Shown piece after piece: positions 44,246-53,447 of a DNA stretch of 64,000 nucleotides. A model generated the notes under the pieces. The model did not search any database. It was not told the origin of the DNA and saw only the letters and a list, made by a program, of their open reading frames with translations. Source of the stretch: Hydrogenophaga intermedia (GTDB lineage: Bacteria > Pseudomonadota > Gammaproteobacteria > Burkholderiales > Burkholderiaceae_C); NCBI RefSeq assembly GCF_023715105.1, contig NZ_JAMBNO010000006.1, positions 62,001 to 126,000 on the forward strand. The letters are read 5' to 3'. The translations under genes and the position numbers were made by a program. Each line of letters begins with the position of its first letter. The first letter of the stretch is position 1.

Positions 44246-45385
44246 ATGTTGCGAATCAAGACCTCGCTCCTGATCGGTGCGTGTGTTGGAGCCATTGCCA
44301 CCAGCGCAAGTGCTCAGCAGGAAGTTGTGGTGCGTATCGGCATGGCAGCCCCCATGACCGGACCGCAAGCCCACTACGGCAAAGACAGCGAGCGCGGCGC
44401 GCAGCTGGCGATCGATGATCTCAATGCAAAGGGCGTGACGATCGGCGGCAAGAAGGTCCGCTGGCAGTTGATGCCCGAGGACGATGCGGCGGACCCGCGC
44501 CAAGCGACGGCGGTGGCCCAGAAGTACGTGGATATGAAGATCAACGGCGTCATTGGGCACCTGAACTCGGGCGCCACGCTGCCGGCCTCCAAGGTGTACA
44601 ACGACGCCGGCATTCCGATGGTCACGCCGTCGGCGACGAACCCGAAGATCACGCAGCAAGGGTTCAAGTACGTGTTCCGCACCATCGGCAACGACGGCAG
44701 CATTGGCTCCGGCATTGCCAAGTACGTTCATGACACGCTGAAGTTCAAAAACGTCGCCATCATCGACGACCGCACGGCCTATGGGCAGGGCGTTGCCGAT
44801 GAGTTCGAAAAAGCGCTGAAGGCAGCTGGCGGCAACGTGGTGGCACGGCAGTACACGAACGACAAGGCCACCGAGTTCTCCGCCATCCTAACCTCGATCC
44901 GCGCTCGCAAGCCCGACCTGATCTTTTATGGCGGCATGGACTCGCAGGGTGCACCTCTGTATCGCCAGATCCGCAAGCTCGGCATCAACTCGCCGCTGGC
45001 GGGTGGCGATGGCTTGTGCACGGCCGAAATGGTCAAGGTGTCCACCATCGGGCCCGATCGCAACATCTACTGTGGCGAGGCAGGCATCCAGCTTTCGCAG
45101 CTGAAGGGTGGGGCGGACTTCCAGAAGCGGTTCAATGACCGGTTCAAGGCAGACATCCTGCTCTATGCCCCCTATGTGTACGACGCCGTGATGGTGATGG
45201 CCGATGCCATGGTGCGCGCCGGATCGGCAGAGCCGGACAAGTACGTCGATGCGTTGGCCAAGGCAGACTACCAGGGCATCACAGCGCGCATCCGGTTCGA
45301 TGCCAAGGGCGACCTGCAGAACGCCGCCATCACGCTGCAGACGTTTGAAAAGGGTGGACGCGCACCGGTCGGTGTGATCCAGTAA
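44246..45385 (+). CDS. livK: Branched-chain amino-acid-type periplasmic binding protein LivK
   Basis: A 379-aa type I periplasmic binding protein. The signal peptide is MLRIKTSLLIGACVGAIATS with an SAQQ cleavage site. VRIGMAAPMTGPQAHYGKDS and GAQLAIDDLNAKGV are the LivJ/LivK signature. NSGATLPASKVYNDAGIPMV and FRTIGNDGSIGSGIAKYV contain ligand-binding loops. It is the receptor for the divergent livHMGF genes; the exact amino acid is not predictable. Confidence 0.9.
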   Translation: MLRIKTSLLIGACVGAIATSASAQQEVVVRIGMAAPMTGPQAHYGKDSERGAQLAIDDLNAKGVTIGGKKVRWQLMPEDDAADPRQATAVAQKYVDMKINGVIGHLNSGATLPASKVYNDAGIPMVTPSATNPKITQQGFKYVFRTIGNDGSIGSGIAKYVHDTLKFKNVAIIDDRTAYGQGVADEFEKALKAAGGNVVARQYTNDKATEFSAILTSIRARKPDLIFYGGMDSQGAPLYRQIRKLGINSPLAGGDGLCTAEMVKVSTIGPDRNIYCGEAGIQLSQLKGGADFQKRFNDRFKADILLYAPYVYDAVMVMADAMVRAGSAEPDKYVDALAKADYQGITARIRFDAKGDLQNAAITLQTFEKGGRAPVGVIQ

Positions 45386-45507
45386 GGTGGTGGGTCAGGT
45401 CTGCGGTCGCCTGAACCGGGGCCTGGCCCGATTTGCCGCGTGGTGGTGCGTTTGCGCGTGCCCGGGTGGTATCTGATTCAACCCGTAACACCCAAGGTGA
45501 GCCCGTC

Positions 45508-45753
45508 ATGCTGATGCTCAAGCCGTCCTGTGAATGCTGCGATGTTGATCTCCCGCCCGAATCGACGCGCGCGCGCATCTGCTCGTTCGAGTGCACCTTC
45601 TGTGAGGGCTGTGCGGACCAGAAGCTGAATGGCGTCTGCCCGAACTGCGGTGGCGAGTTGGTGCGCAGGCCCGTGCGCCCGGCGGAGAAGCTCGCCAAGT
45701 ACCCGGCATCAAGGGAGCGCACGTTCAAGCCGCAAGGATGCGCTGGGCGTTAG
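45508..45753 (+). CDS. DUF1272 domain protein (cysteine-rich)
   Basis: An 81-aa protein with CECCDVDLPPES and a series of cysteines, ICSFECTFCEGCADQ and GVCPNCGGELVRRP, probably binding zinc. This is the DUF1272 pattern. Its function is unknown. It lies alone between livK and the GntR gene, with no operon. Confidence 0.85.
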   Translation: MLMLKPSCECCDVDLPPESTRARICSFECTFCEGCADQKLNGVCPNCGGELVRRPVRPAEKLAKYPASRERTFKPQGCAGR

Positions 45754-45795
45754 TGATCCGGAAAGCCGGCATCAGGCGATGGACTGTTGCGGTGC

Positions 45796-46461
45796 TCAGG
45801 CACCGCCTTGCTCGGCAACCTCGTTCGCTTTGATCAGGTCGATCGCAACAGTGGCGGCGCCAAGAATGTGCCGTTTGTTCAGGCGCAGCGCCAGGGGCTC
45901 GTCCTTCGCTGCCACTGCGGCCAGCAGCTCCTCGTGCTCTGAGTCCGATCGCGCCTCGTAGTGCGCGTTCTTCCACGTGTAGTGGAGGTACCTGTCTGCA
46001 TGCTTCCACAGGGTCTCCAGTTGGGAAAGCAGGAACGGCCGTGCGGCGCCCGCGTGCAGCAAGCGGTGGAACTCCCAGTTCCATTGCGACCGCTCTTCCA
46101 GTGAATCCGCCTTGGCACCCCGGACCAGGGCTTGCCGCGCCGCAGCCAGGTCCTTCGCGGACAGGCGCTTCATCGAATGCTTGAGCGCAATGGACTCCAG
46201 GGCCACGCGCATCTCAGCCAGCTCCAGGCATTGGTCTGTGCTGAGGGAGGTGACCACTGCACCGCGGTTGGGCTGGATATCGACCAGCCCGCCCTGTGCC
46301 AGTGAGGCGAGCGCTTCGCGCACCGGAATGTGGCTCACGCCGAACTCTGTGGCCACCTCGGCCTGGCGAATCGGCATGCCCCCCGGGTAGGTGCCGTCAA
46401 CGATGCGACGCTGCAGCGTGAGCGCGATGGTGCGCGCGGCAGGGTTGGCCGTTTTTGACAT
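45796..46461 (-). CDS. GntR family regulator with FCD effector domain
   Basis: A 221-aa regulator. The winged HTH is EFGVSHIPVREALASLAQGG followed by LVDIQPNRGAVV. The FCD domain carries EFHRLLHAG and SEHEELLAAV with the later NKRH, the His ligands of the metal-bound effector site. It is divergent from the aminotransferase gene across 79 bases that contain the perfect palindrome at 46473-46486. Confidence 0.9.
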   Translation of the reverse strand: MSKTANPAARTIALTLQRRIVDGTYPGGMPIRQAEVATEFGVSHIPVREALASLAQGGLVDIQPNRGAVVTSLSTDQCLELAEMRVALESIALKHSMKRLSAKDLAAARQALVRGAKADSLEERSQWNWEFHRLLHAGAARPFLLSQLETLWKHADRYLHYTWKNAHYEARSDSEHEELLAAVAAKDEPLALRLNKRHILGAATVAIDLIKANEVAEQGGA

Positions 46462-46472
46462 GGAAGCTTCAG

Positions 46473-46486
46473 TTTAATATATTAAA
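46473..46486. promoter_or_regulatory. Perfect 14-bp AT palindrome, candidate GntR operator
   Basis: TTTAATATATTAAA is an exact palindrome in an otherwise GC-rich genome and lies between the GntR start (46461) and the aminotransferase start (46541). Its position, 12-25 bases ahead of the regulator start, suits autorepression and control of the divergent gene. FCD-type GntR operators are often AT-rich palindromes. Confidence 0.55.
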
Positions 46487-46540
46487 AAGGTGCGCTGTCA
46501 GGAGGTCAGCCCGAGTTCCGGTGCACGACAGGAGCGAGAA

Positions 46541-47731
46541 GTGACATTGTTGAACACACCGGTGGTGGGCAAGCGGACGGCGCTGATGACGCCGATCGGA
46601 GTCGAACGGATGGGGGACGTGGCCGACACCTTGAACAACCCCGACGTGCTGCGCCTGGAGAACCTGGATACGGACCTGCTGCCGCCACAGGTGGCGCTGG
46701 ACACCACCCGCGAGCAGGTGCTGGACGATGACGCCAACAGCTACCTGCCCTTCTTCGGCCACGACAGCTTGCGAAGGGCGGCCACAGCGCTCGTTGAGCG
46801 AAACGGAGGCCTGCCGGCAGGCACCTACAACTGGAAGAGCCAGTGCTTCATCTCGGCCGGCGGCCTCAGCGGTGTCCTCAACGCCTTGTTGGCCGTCATC
46901 GAGCCGGGTGACGAGGTGGTGATGACCAGCCCGACCTACGTAGGCCTGATCAACCGGGTGCTACTGGCCGGTGGTGTGCCACGGTACATCCCGATGAAGG
47001 TGGTCGACGGCGAGTGGCGGCTCGAAACCGGGGCGATCGCCGGGGTGGTCACCGAGCGGACCAAGGCCTTCCTGATGATGAGCCCGTCCATGCCCACGGG
47101 GGCCACTTTCAACCGACATGAGTGGGAGGCCATCTGCGCTGCCTGCGTTCAGGCCAATGCCTGGATGATCTATGACAGCGCCATGGAGCGCATCCTGTTC
47201 GACGGCGCACCGCGCCTCAACCCGTTGCACTTCCCGGGTATGCAGGACCGCACGATCACGGTCGGCGCTGCGTCCAAGGAGTACCGGATGATCGGATGGC
47301 GCGTGGGCTGGATCGTCACGCCCATTGCGGCCGCCGAGGCCTTGAGCCGCGCGGCGCTGGGCAACGTGGTCTGCACCGTGGGCATCGCCCAGCAAGCCGT
47401 GGCCAGGGCCATCGAAGCGCCTGACGACGGCATCGAGCGATGCACTCGGGAATGGCAGGCCCGCCACGACTACATCGTGCGGGTGCTTCGGCCGAAATAC
47501 GAGGTGGTGGCGGCCAAGGGCGGGTGGTCACTGCTGGTCGATGTCTCCAGGCATGGCCTCACCGGTGCGGAGGCGTCCAGGCGCCTGCTGGCCGAAGGCG
47601 TGGCGGCGACGTCCATGGAGAACTGGGGCCTGGAGAATACTCGCGACTACGTGCGCCTGGTGTTTGCCAACGAACCGGTGCTGCGCCTGAGCACGCTGGC
47701 CGAGCGCTTCCAGCGCGCAATACCCGCGTAG
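46541..47731 (+). CDS. Class I/II PLP aminotransferase (GTG start)
   Basis: The 396-aa fold type I enzyme starts at GTG 46541 (GGAG 6 bases upstream). NSYLPFFGHDSLRRAATALV and SAGGLSGVLNALLAVIEPGD fit the family. SPSMPTGATFNRHEWEA replaces NPTG by MPTG, and the Schiff-base Lys lies in GAASKEYRMIGWRVGW. It may deaminate an amino acid imported by the liv system. It is controlled, by inference, by the divergent GntR protein. Confidence 0.9.
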   Translation: MTLLNTPVVGKRTALMTPIGVERMGDVADTLNNPDVLRLENLDTDLLPPQVALDTTREQVLDDDANSYLPFFGHDSLRRAATALVERNGGLPAGTYNWKSQCFISAGGLSGVLNALLAVIEPGDEVVMTSPTYVGLINRVLLAGGVPRYIPMKVVDGEWRLETGAIAGVVTERTKAFLMMSPSMPTGATFNRHEWEAICAACVQANAWMIYDSAMERILFDGAPRLNPLHFPGMQDRTITVGAASKEYRMIGWRVGWIVTPIAAAEALSRAALGNVVCTVGIAQQAVARAIEAPDDGIERCTREWQARHDYIVRVLRPKYEVVAAKGGWSLLVDVSRHGLTGAEASRRLLAEGVAATSMENWGLENTRDYVRLVFANEPVLRLSTLAERFQRAIPA

Positions 47732-47984
47732 GGGCGGACTGGGCGGGCACCATGGGCTTGCGGTGCGGGCGCAGACGTTGCGATGGCTATGAGAGCCGAC
47801 TGTCGCGCAGTGGAAAACGGCCGACGAGAGAAAGCCAGCACTGGCGCGGGTTTGGCGCGGTTTCGCCGCCGGAAACAGGCAAATCGGCTGACGTGTTGGC
47901 GGTGCGATCCCAAGGGTGTGACCTGCGTTCACAACCCTGGGCCAGCCCCGAAAGGGTATCCAGGTACTGGACACCCCTGACCCG

Positions 47985-48485
47985 TCAGATCACCCGATAC
48001 ACCCGCTCACCGGTGTCGTTGTGCGCTAGCACCACGGTGAGGCCCAGCTTCTTGCGCAGCATCCCGGAGATGGCCCCGCGTACGGTGTGGGGCTGCCAGC
48101 CGGTGGCCAGCATCAGTTGCAGGCTGGTTGCGCCCTGCGGGCGGCGCAGCGCCAGCACCAGTGCGGCGAGCTTGGTGCCGCGGCGCACCGGGATGCCCTG
48201 CAGAAGTTGGAGATCGCCGATGGTGTCCATCGGCTGGACGTCATCCGGCGGTTCGGGGCGCTGCTGTCCGATGGCCGAGTAGCCCGCGTCAGTCAGCACG
48301 TGGCCGTCGTCGGCAGGCTCAATCCATCCTCTTTGCAGCAGTGCGGTCAGCACCTTGACCCGTGCCCCACCGTGCAGGGTACCGGGCGGGATCACGCGCC
48401 CATCGGTACGGCGGGCGGCAGTATGCAGCAACAGGCTTTGGGCCGGGGAAATTTTGGGCAGGGTTTCCATCTCGCCCTCCATCAC
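47985..48485 (-). CDS. DUF3489 domain-containing protein
   Basis: A 166-aa protein with two winged-helix-like parts: SPAQSLLLHTAARRTDGRVI in the N-half and TKLAALVLALRRPQGATSLQ, then TGWQPHTVRGAISGMLRKKL, a DUF3489 signature. It probably binds DNA. Its ATG region overlaps the end of the small gene upstream (48482), so both are co-transcribed. It is divergent from the restriction operon and marks the left end of the accessory island. Confidence 0.8.
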   Translation of the reverse strand: MMEGEMETLPKISPAQSLLLHTAARRTDGRVIPPGTLHGGARVKVLTALLQRGWIEPADDGHVLTDAGYSAIGQQRPEPPDDVQPMDTIGDLQLLQGIPVRRGTKLAALVLALRRPQGATSLQLMLATGWQPHTVRGAISGMLRKKLGLTVVLAHNDTGERVYRVI

Positions 48486-48685
48486 TTGGACTGGCCGTCG
48501 AAGATCGCCAGCAGATCGTCCAGCGCCTGATTCACCCGGCCAAGGTCACCGACGTGGCCCCAGTGGATGGCCTCCGGGTCATGGCCGAAGTGGTCGTCGG
48601 CCAGTTGCTGCAGCCGGGTCAACTTGAGGTGGATGGCGGCGGCGCGGGTGATATAGGCGTCGATAGCGGTGGGCTTGGTGTTCAT
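48482..48685 (-). CDS. Small hypothetical protein upstream of DUF3489 gene
   Basis: A 67-aa protein starting MNTKPTAIDAYITRAAAIHL, preceded by AAGGAG at a good distance. It is helical with a C-terminal VNQALDDLLAIFDGQSK. The frame is open further up to 48724, but the ribosome site supports 48685. It overlaps the DUF3489 gene by 4 bases. No family is named. Confidence 0.6.
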   Translation of the reverse strand: MNTKPTAIDAYITRAAAIHLKLTRLQQLADDHFGHDPEAIHWGHVGDLGRVNQALDDLLAIFDGQSK

Positions 48686-48867
48686 CGCGGGGCTCCTTGG
48701 TTGGTGGATGACGCCACCATTCACGCGCTGAACGATCAGGAAGCCAAGAAAAAGATCATGCCCACAGCATCGCTCCCTCGTCTGGAGTCCTTCAACCTGA
48801 TAAATTGCAACCTTTGCGATTCAAACCGACTTTATGCCACCCGAACCCCTGTTGCCGGAGTGCTTTC

Positions 48868-49086
48868 ATGACCGCTGAACCGTGGGTGTCCGTGGACCAG
48901 ATTGCCGAGCATCTGGGCGTCACGCGTGACTCGATCTACCGCTGGATCGACCGTAAGAACCTGCCCGCGCACCGGGTTGGGCGGCTGTGGAAGTTCCAGG
49001 TGTCTGAGGTCGATGACTGGGTGCGCGCCGGGGGCGCGGATGAAGAACAACGCAGCGACGGCCAAACGCCATCGCGCAAAGCTTGA
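48868..49086 (+). CDS. Excisionase-type helix-turn-helix protein
   Basis: A 72-aa MerR/Xis-like DNA-binding protein: WVSVDQIAEHLGVTRDSIYR followed by WIDRKNLPAHRVGRLWKFQV and SEVDDWVRAGG. This is the HTH_17 excisionase-type fold found as small regulators or DNA-bending proteins. ATG 48868 has GGAG upstream; the upstream extension to 48805 is unlike the family. It ends just before the methyltransferase start (49101) and is the first gene of the defence operon. Confidence 0.85.
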   Translation: MTAEPWVSVDQIAEHLGVTRDSIYRWIDRKNLPAHRVGRLWKFQVSEVDDWVRAGGADEEQRSDGQTPSRKA

Positions 49087-49100
49087 GGGGATGGGCGCCA

Positions 49101-50732
49101 ATGCCAACATTGAACTGGATCGGCAAAGAAGCCGTCGTTAAACACCACAAGGACGTGCCGTTCCGCCTGCTGGAGCCGGTGACCGAACTTTCCTGCGGCC
49201 CGGCGCAAGGCAAAGACTCGGGCAACCTCATCGTTCAGGGCGACAACCTGCACGCACTGAAAGCCCTGCTGCCGCGCTATGCCGGTCAAGTCAAATGCAT
49301 CTACATCGATCCGCCGTACAACACCGGTAACGAAGGCTGGGTTTACAACGACAACGTCAACAGCCCGGAGATTCGCCGCTGGCTGGGCGAAGTGGTCGGC
49401 AAGGAAGGCGAAACGCTGGACCGGCACGACCGCTGGCTGTCGATGATGTACCCGCGCTTGGTGCTGCTGAAGCAGTTTCTGCGCGAGGACGGCGCGATCT
49501 TCGTTTCCATCGACGATAACGAGGTCGGCAACCTTCGACCACTGATGGATGAGATCTTTGGCGCTCGCAACTTCATTACAGGTTTCATCTGGCGCAAGGT
49601 CGATAGCCCGAACGACAACAAGGTGCCGCTGACGCCAGATCACGAATACGTGCTCGCCTACGCCCGCAGCAAGGACCAACTGAAGCTCGCGCAGATGTCT
49701 GCGCCCAGCATCGTCGAGGCGTATGGGCAAGTCGATGAACAGGGGCGCCGCTACCGGGATCGCCTCCTTAAGAAAAACGGCCGGAACAGCCTGCGTCGTG
49801 ATCGCCCAACGATGTACTTCCCGCTGACCGCGCCAGATGGCAGTGACGTCTACCCCATTCATGAGAATGGCGAAGAGGCGCGATGGGCTATGGGCCGAGA
49901 TGGTGTAGGCCGTCACCAAGCTGCAGGAACGCTAATTTGGAAGCAGCGTCAACGCCAAGGACAGGCTGTGTGGGAGCCTTACACGCGTGAATACGCACCC
50001 GAAGATCCACGACGACCTTACCCGAGCATTTGGGCTGACTTGCCAACAATGAGGCAGGCAAAGGCGTTCCTTCGCGACGTGTTTAACACCGCAGATCTAT
50101 TTGACACCCCCAAGCCTGCCGAATTGATCGAACGAATTCTTAGGATGATGAATGATCCGACGGCGTTGGTCCTGGATAGCTACGCCGGCTCTGGCACTAC
50201 TGGACATGCAGTCCTGAAGCAAAACGCGGAGGATGGTGGTACTCGCCGTTTCCTGTTGGTTGAGATGGATGACGGGATCGCGGTCCGTGTGGCGGCAGAG
50301 CGTGTCAGAAAGGTAGCCAGCGGATATACGCCGGATGGCGGTGACCCGGTAGAAGGCCTCGGCGGCGGCTTCCAGTTCTGTCGCTTGTCTGCCGAACCCC
50401 TGTTCGACGCTGACGGCCAAATTCGCAGCGATGTGAAGTTCGCGCAACTCGCTGAGTTTGTCTGGTTTGCAGAAACCGGCACAGGCTTTACCGGTACCGC
50501 TGACTCACCGCTGCTGGGCGTGCACGAGGGCCGCGCCATCTACCTGCTCTACAACGGCATCCTCAAGGACAAGTCCACTGGCGGTGGCAATGTGCTCACG
50601 GGCCCAGTGTTCGAGGTACTGCCTAAATTCGCTGGCCCGAAAGTGATCTACGCCGCCGCCAACCGCATGGGTGCCCGCGCTGCACGTGAGGGCGTCACCT
50701 TCAAGCAAACCCCTTACGCGTTGGAGGTGTAA
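49101..50732 (+). CDS. Site-specific DNA methyltransferase, beta class (type III Mod-like)
   Basis: The 543-aa adenine N6-methyltransferase shows the beta-class order: motif IV D70-P-P-Y73 (YIDPPYNTGNEGWVYND) first, then a variable target-recognition region, then motif I (D359-SYAGSGTT). GNLIVQGDNLHALKALLP is motif X-like. It methylates a specific site, protecting host DNA. ATG 49101 (MPTLNWIGKEAVV) with GAGGGG upstream is preferred. Base composition of about 49,560-50,300 is lower in GC than the flanks. The helicase-nuclease gene starts 3 bases after its stop. Confidence 0.92.
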   Translation: MPTLNWIGKEAVVKHHKDVPFRLLEPVTELSCGPAQGKDSGNLIVQGDNLHALKALLPRYAGQVKCIYIDPPYNTGNEGWVYNDNVNSPEIRRWLGEVVGKEGETLDRHDRWLSMMYPRLVLLKQFLREDGAIFVSIDDNEVGNLRPLMDEIFGARNFITGFIWRKVDSPNDNKVPLTPDHEYVLAYARSKDQLKLAQMSAPSIVEAYGQVDEQGRRYRDRLLKKNGRNSLRRDRPTMYFPLTAPDGSDVYPIHENGEEARWAMGRDGVGRHQAAGTLIWKQRQRQGQAVWEPYTREYAPEDPRRPYPSIWADLPTMRQAKAFLRDVFNTADLFDTPKPAELIERILRMMNDPTALVLDSYAGSGTTGHAVLKQNAEDGGTRRFLLVEMDDGIAVRVAAERVRKVASGYTPDGGDPVEGLGGGFQFCRLSAEPLFDADGQIRSDVKFAQLAEFVWFAETGTGFTGTADSPLLGVHEGRAIYLLYNGILKDKSTGGGNVLTGPVFEVLPKFAGPKVIYAAANRMGARAAREGVTFKQTPYALEV

Positions 50733-50735
50733 GCC

Positions 50736-53447
50736 ATGTCCGGATTCGCACCGAAAATCTATCAGCAGCAAGTGCTCGACAGCGTGGAGGCTTATTTCAA
50801 GGCCTGCCACGAACTGCCGTCACCGTCGATTGCCTTCACCGCCACCACCGAACGCCTATGGGGGCGCGGCAACCCGTACAACCCGCTGTCGGGCTTCCCG
50901 GCTGACATGCCGTACTTCTGCCTGCGCGTACCCACTGGCGGCGGCAAGACTTGGTTGGCAGCCAAGAGCGTGGCGCGGGTCAACACCCACCTGCTGCGCT
51001 GCGAGCACAGCGTGATTCTGTGGCTGGTGCCCAGCAAGCCGATTCGTGAGCAGACCATCAAGGCGCTGAAGGATCGAAGCCACCCCTATCACGCTGCACT
51101 GCGGGAGGCGGGCCCGATCACGGTGCTGGATTTGGAAGAGGCCAAGAGCGTCACCCGCGCCACGTTGGATACCTCGACCACGATCATCGTTGCCACGCGG
51201 CAGGCGTTTCAGGTGGAAGAAGAAGAGTGCCGCAAGGTTTACCAGTCCAGCGGTGCGCTGATGCATCACTTCGACAATCTCTCCCCCAGTCAGCGTGATG
51301 AATTGCTGACCGATGGCGAGGGCAGCGAGCGGACCACCCCGTATTCACTGGCCAACGTGCTGCGCCTGCGCCGACCGTTTGTTGTGGTGGACGAGGCGCA
51401 CAACAGCCGCACCGAACTGGCCTTCGACATGTTGGCGCGCTTCCGCCCCAGCGGTGTGATGGAGCTGACCGCCACGCCAGATTTGGAACGCACGCCCAGC
51501 AATGTGCTGCACAGCGTGTCCGCCGCCGAGTTGAAGGCGGAAGAAATGATCAAGTTGCCTGTGGTGCTGGAAGCCGAGCCCAACTGGCAGCAATGCCTGG
51601 CTGATGCGATTGGCCGCCGCGATGCCCTGCACAAGCTGGCCGATGAAGAACGCCGTGCCGGGGCTGCCTATTTGCGTCCGCTGGTATTGATTCAATCGGA
51701 ATCGCGCCGTGCCGGAATCGAGACGCTGGATTTCGAGAGGGTGAAGAACGAGCTGATCACCAACCACGGCATCCCGGCCAGCGAGATCGTGGTGGCCACT
51801 GGCGAAGAAAAAGGGCTGGAGCAGATCGACGCCGATTACAAGCTGGGCATTGCCGACCCGGCTTGCCCGGTGAAGTTCGTCATCACCCAGAAGGCGTTGG
51901 CCGAGGGCTGGGACTGTCCGTTTGCCTACATTCTGGTGAGCATGGCCTCGCTGTCGTCGGCCACGGCGGTGGAGCAGTTGCTCGGGCGCGTGCTGCGGCA
52001 ACCCGGTGCCAGCCATCGAAATACCAAGGCACTGAATCAGTCCTATGCCTTTGTGGTGTCTCGCAACTTTGCCGAAACGGCTAGCGCACTGCGTGACCGG
52101 CTGGTTGCTGGTGCGGGTTTCGAGCGGCGTGAAGTCACGGAGTTCGTCACGGCTGCCAAGGCCGAGCAGGCGAGGCTGGATCTGGACGGCCACGCCGGGC
52201 GCGTCATCGTTCGGCCCGTGGCGATTACGCTATCTGAAAAGCCAGACCTGAAGAGCGTACCGAAGCCAGTACGAGACAAGGTGAGCTGGGACGGCAAGCT
52301 CAACACGCTGACGATCAGCACACCGCTCACAGAGGATGAAGCCGAAGTCCTCAAGGCGTCGGTGACCTCCGAAACAGCGGCGGCGGCCATTGTGGAAGCG
52401 GCCGAAGTCAGCCGCACCACGGCGATTGAATTCTTTCAGACCCCGGCCGAATTGGGCGAGCGCTTCCGTGTGCCCCAACTGGCCTTGCGCGTGCAGGGCA
52501 GTCAAGGTGAATTGGCGCTGTTTGATGACCCGGAGGTGCTGGAATATCCGTGGGACCTTTCGCCCTACGATGCTGCACCGACAGCCGATGACCTGACCGC
52601 ATTGGGTGCGGCGCTGAAAGTGTCGGAAGGTGGCGAGATTGATATCGATGATGGCGGTCACGTGGTGTCGCGCTTTTTGCCCGATTTGCAGCGCGATCTG
52701 GGCCTTGTCTATCAACCCGAAAACTGGGATGAAGTCCGCATTGCCACCTGGCTGTGCCGCAACCTGCCCGAGCCGTCACTGACCCACGCCAGCAAGCAGA
52801 CGTTTGTTGCTGCGTGGCTCACCCATTTGCTGCGCCGGGAAGGCTTCACGCTGGCACGCGCCAACTTGCAGAAGTTCTTGATCCGCAATCTGGTCGAGGC
52901 GCGCATTCGTGAACTGCGCAAGCAGGCCGTTGGCAAGGCTTTCCAACAGGCACTATTCGGTGACGATTCGGCCACGCGCGTGGCGGTGACCGACCAATAC
53001 GTCTTCGAGTTTCACGCCCAAGCCTACGCGCCCAGCCGTGACTACGACGGGCGCTTTGGGCACTTCGATTTTCGCAAGCACTTCTACGGGCGGATAGGCG
53101 ACTTTGACAGCAAGGAAGAGTTCGAATGTGCCTGCCAATTGGATATGTGGGCGCAACAAGGTCGAATCCAGTTCTGGGTGCGCAACCTCGTTCGGCGCGA
53201 AGGCAGTTCCTTCTTCTTGCAGAAGGCCGATGGCCGTTTCTACCCGGATTTCCTCTGCCAGCTACCCGGTTCAGCAGACAAACCGGGATCGGTTTTGGCG
53301 GTTGAATACAAAGGGGCAGATCGCTGGAGCGGGGCTGAGGATGACCGACTGATCGGTGGCCTGTGGGCCAATCTGTCGGAAGGCCGTTGCCGGTTCGTGA
53401 TGGTCAAGGACAAGCGCTGGGATTGGGTTGAGGAGGTGCTGAAGTGA
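50736..53447 (+). CDS. Type III restriction enzyme Res-like DEAD/DEAH helicase-nuclease
   Basis: A 903-aa SF2 translocase. Walker A is PTGGGKT (66-72), DEAH is at 219-222 (VVVDEAH), LTATPD is motif III, and EQLLGRVLRQPGASHR is motif VI. The C-terminus carries a PD-(D/E)xK nuclease: Asp838 in FYPDF, then Glu857 and Lys859 in AVEYKG. This matches the restriction subunit of type III systems. It is 3 bases after the Mod-like gene and overlaps the McrB-like start by GTGA. It probably cleaves unmodified DNA after translocation. Confidence 0.92.
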   Translation: MSGFAPKIYQQQVLDSVEAYFKACHELPSPSIAFTATTERLWGRGNPYNPLSGFPADMPYFCLRVPTGGGKTWLAAKSVARVNTHLLRCEHSVILWLVPSKPIREQTIKALKDRSHPYHAALREAGPITVLDLEEAKSVTRATLDTSTTIIVATRQAFQVEEEECRKVYQSSGALMHHFDNLSPSQRDELLTDGEGSERTTPYSLANVLRLRRPFVVVDEAHNSRTELAFDMLARFRPSGVMELTATPDLERTPSNVLHSVSAAELKAEEMIKLPVVLEAEPNWQQCLADAIGRRDALHKLADEERRAGAAYLRPLVLIQSESRRAGIETLDFERVKNELITNHGIPASEIVVATGEEKGLEQIDADYKLGIADPACPVKFVITQKALAEGWDCPFAYILVSMASLSSATAVEQLLGRVLRQPGASHRNTKALNQSYAFVVSRNFAETASALRDRLVAGAGFERREVTEFVTAAKAEQARLDLDGHAGRVIVRPVAITLSEKPDLKSVPKPVRDKVSWDGKLNTLTISTPLTEDEAEVLKASVTSETAAAAIVEAAEVSRTTAIEFFQTPAELGERFRVPQLALRVQGSQGELALFDDPEVLEYPWDLSPYDAAPTADDLTALGAALKVSEGGEIDIDDGGHVVSRFLPDLQRDLGLVYQPENWDEVRIATWLCRNLPEPSLTHASKQTFVAAWLTHLLRREGFTLARANLQKFLIRNLVEARIRELRKQAVGKAFQQALFGDDSATRVAVTDQYVFEFHAQAYAPSRDYDGRFGHFDFRKHFYGRIGDFDSKEEFECACQLDMWAQQGRIQFWVRNLVRREGSSFFLQKADGRFYPDFLCQLPGSADKPGSVLAVEYKGADRWSGAEDDRLIGGLWANLSEGRCRFVMVKDKRWDWVEEVLK

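Noticed and set aside
47732..47984. Direct copy of the tRNA-Arg 3' end as left attachment site
   Set aside because: Read for the acceptor and T-arm sequence; none seen by eye. A computed repeat search over a wider stretch is needed to decide.
48805..48867. Upstream TTG start for the excisionase-like protein
   Set aside because: The extra residues (MQPLRFKPTLCHPNPCC) do not fit the family and ATG 48868 has a good ribosome site.
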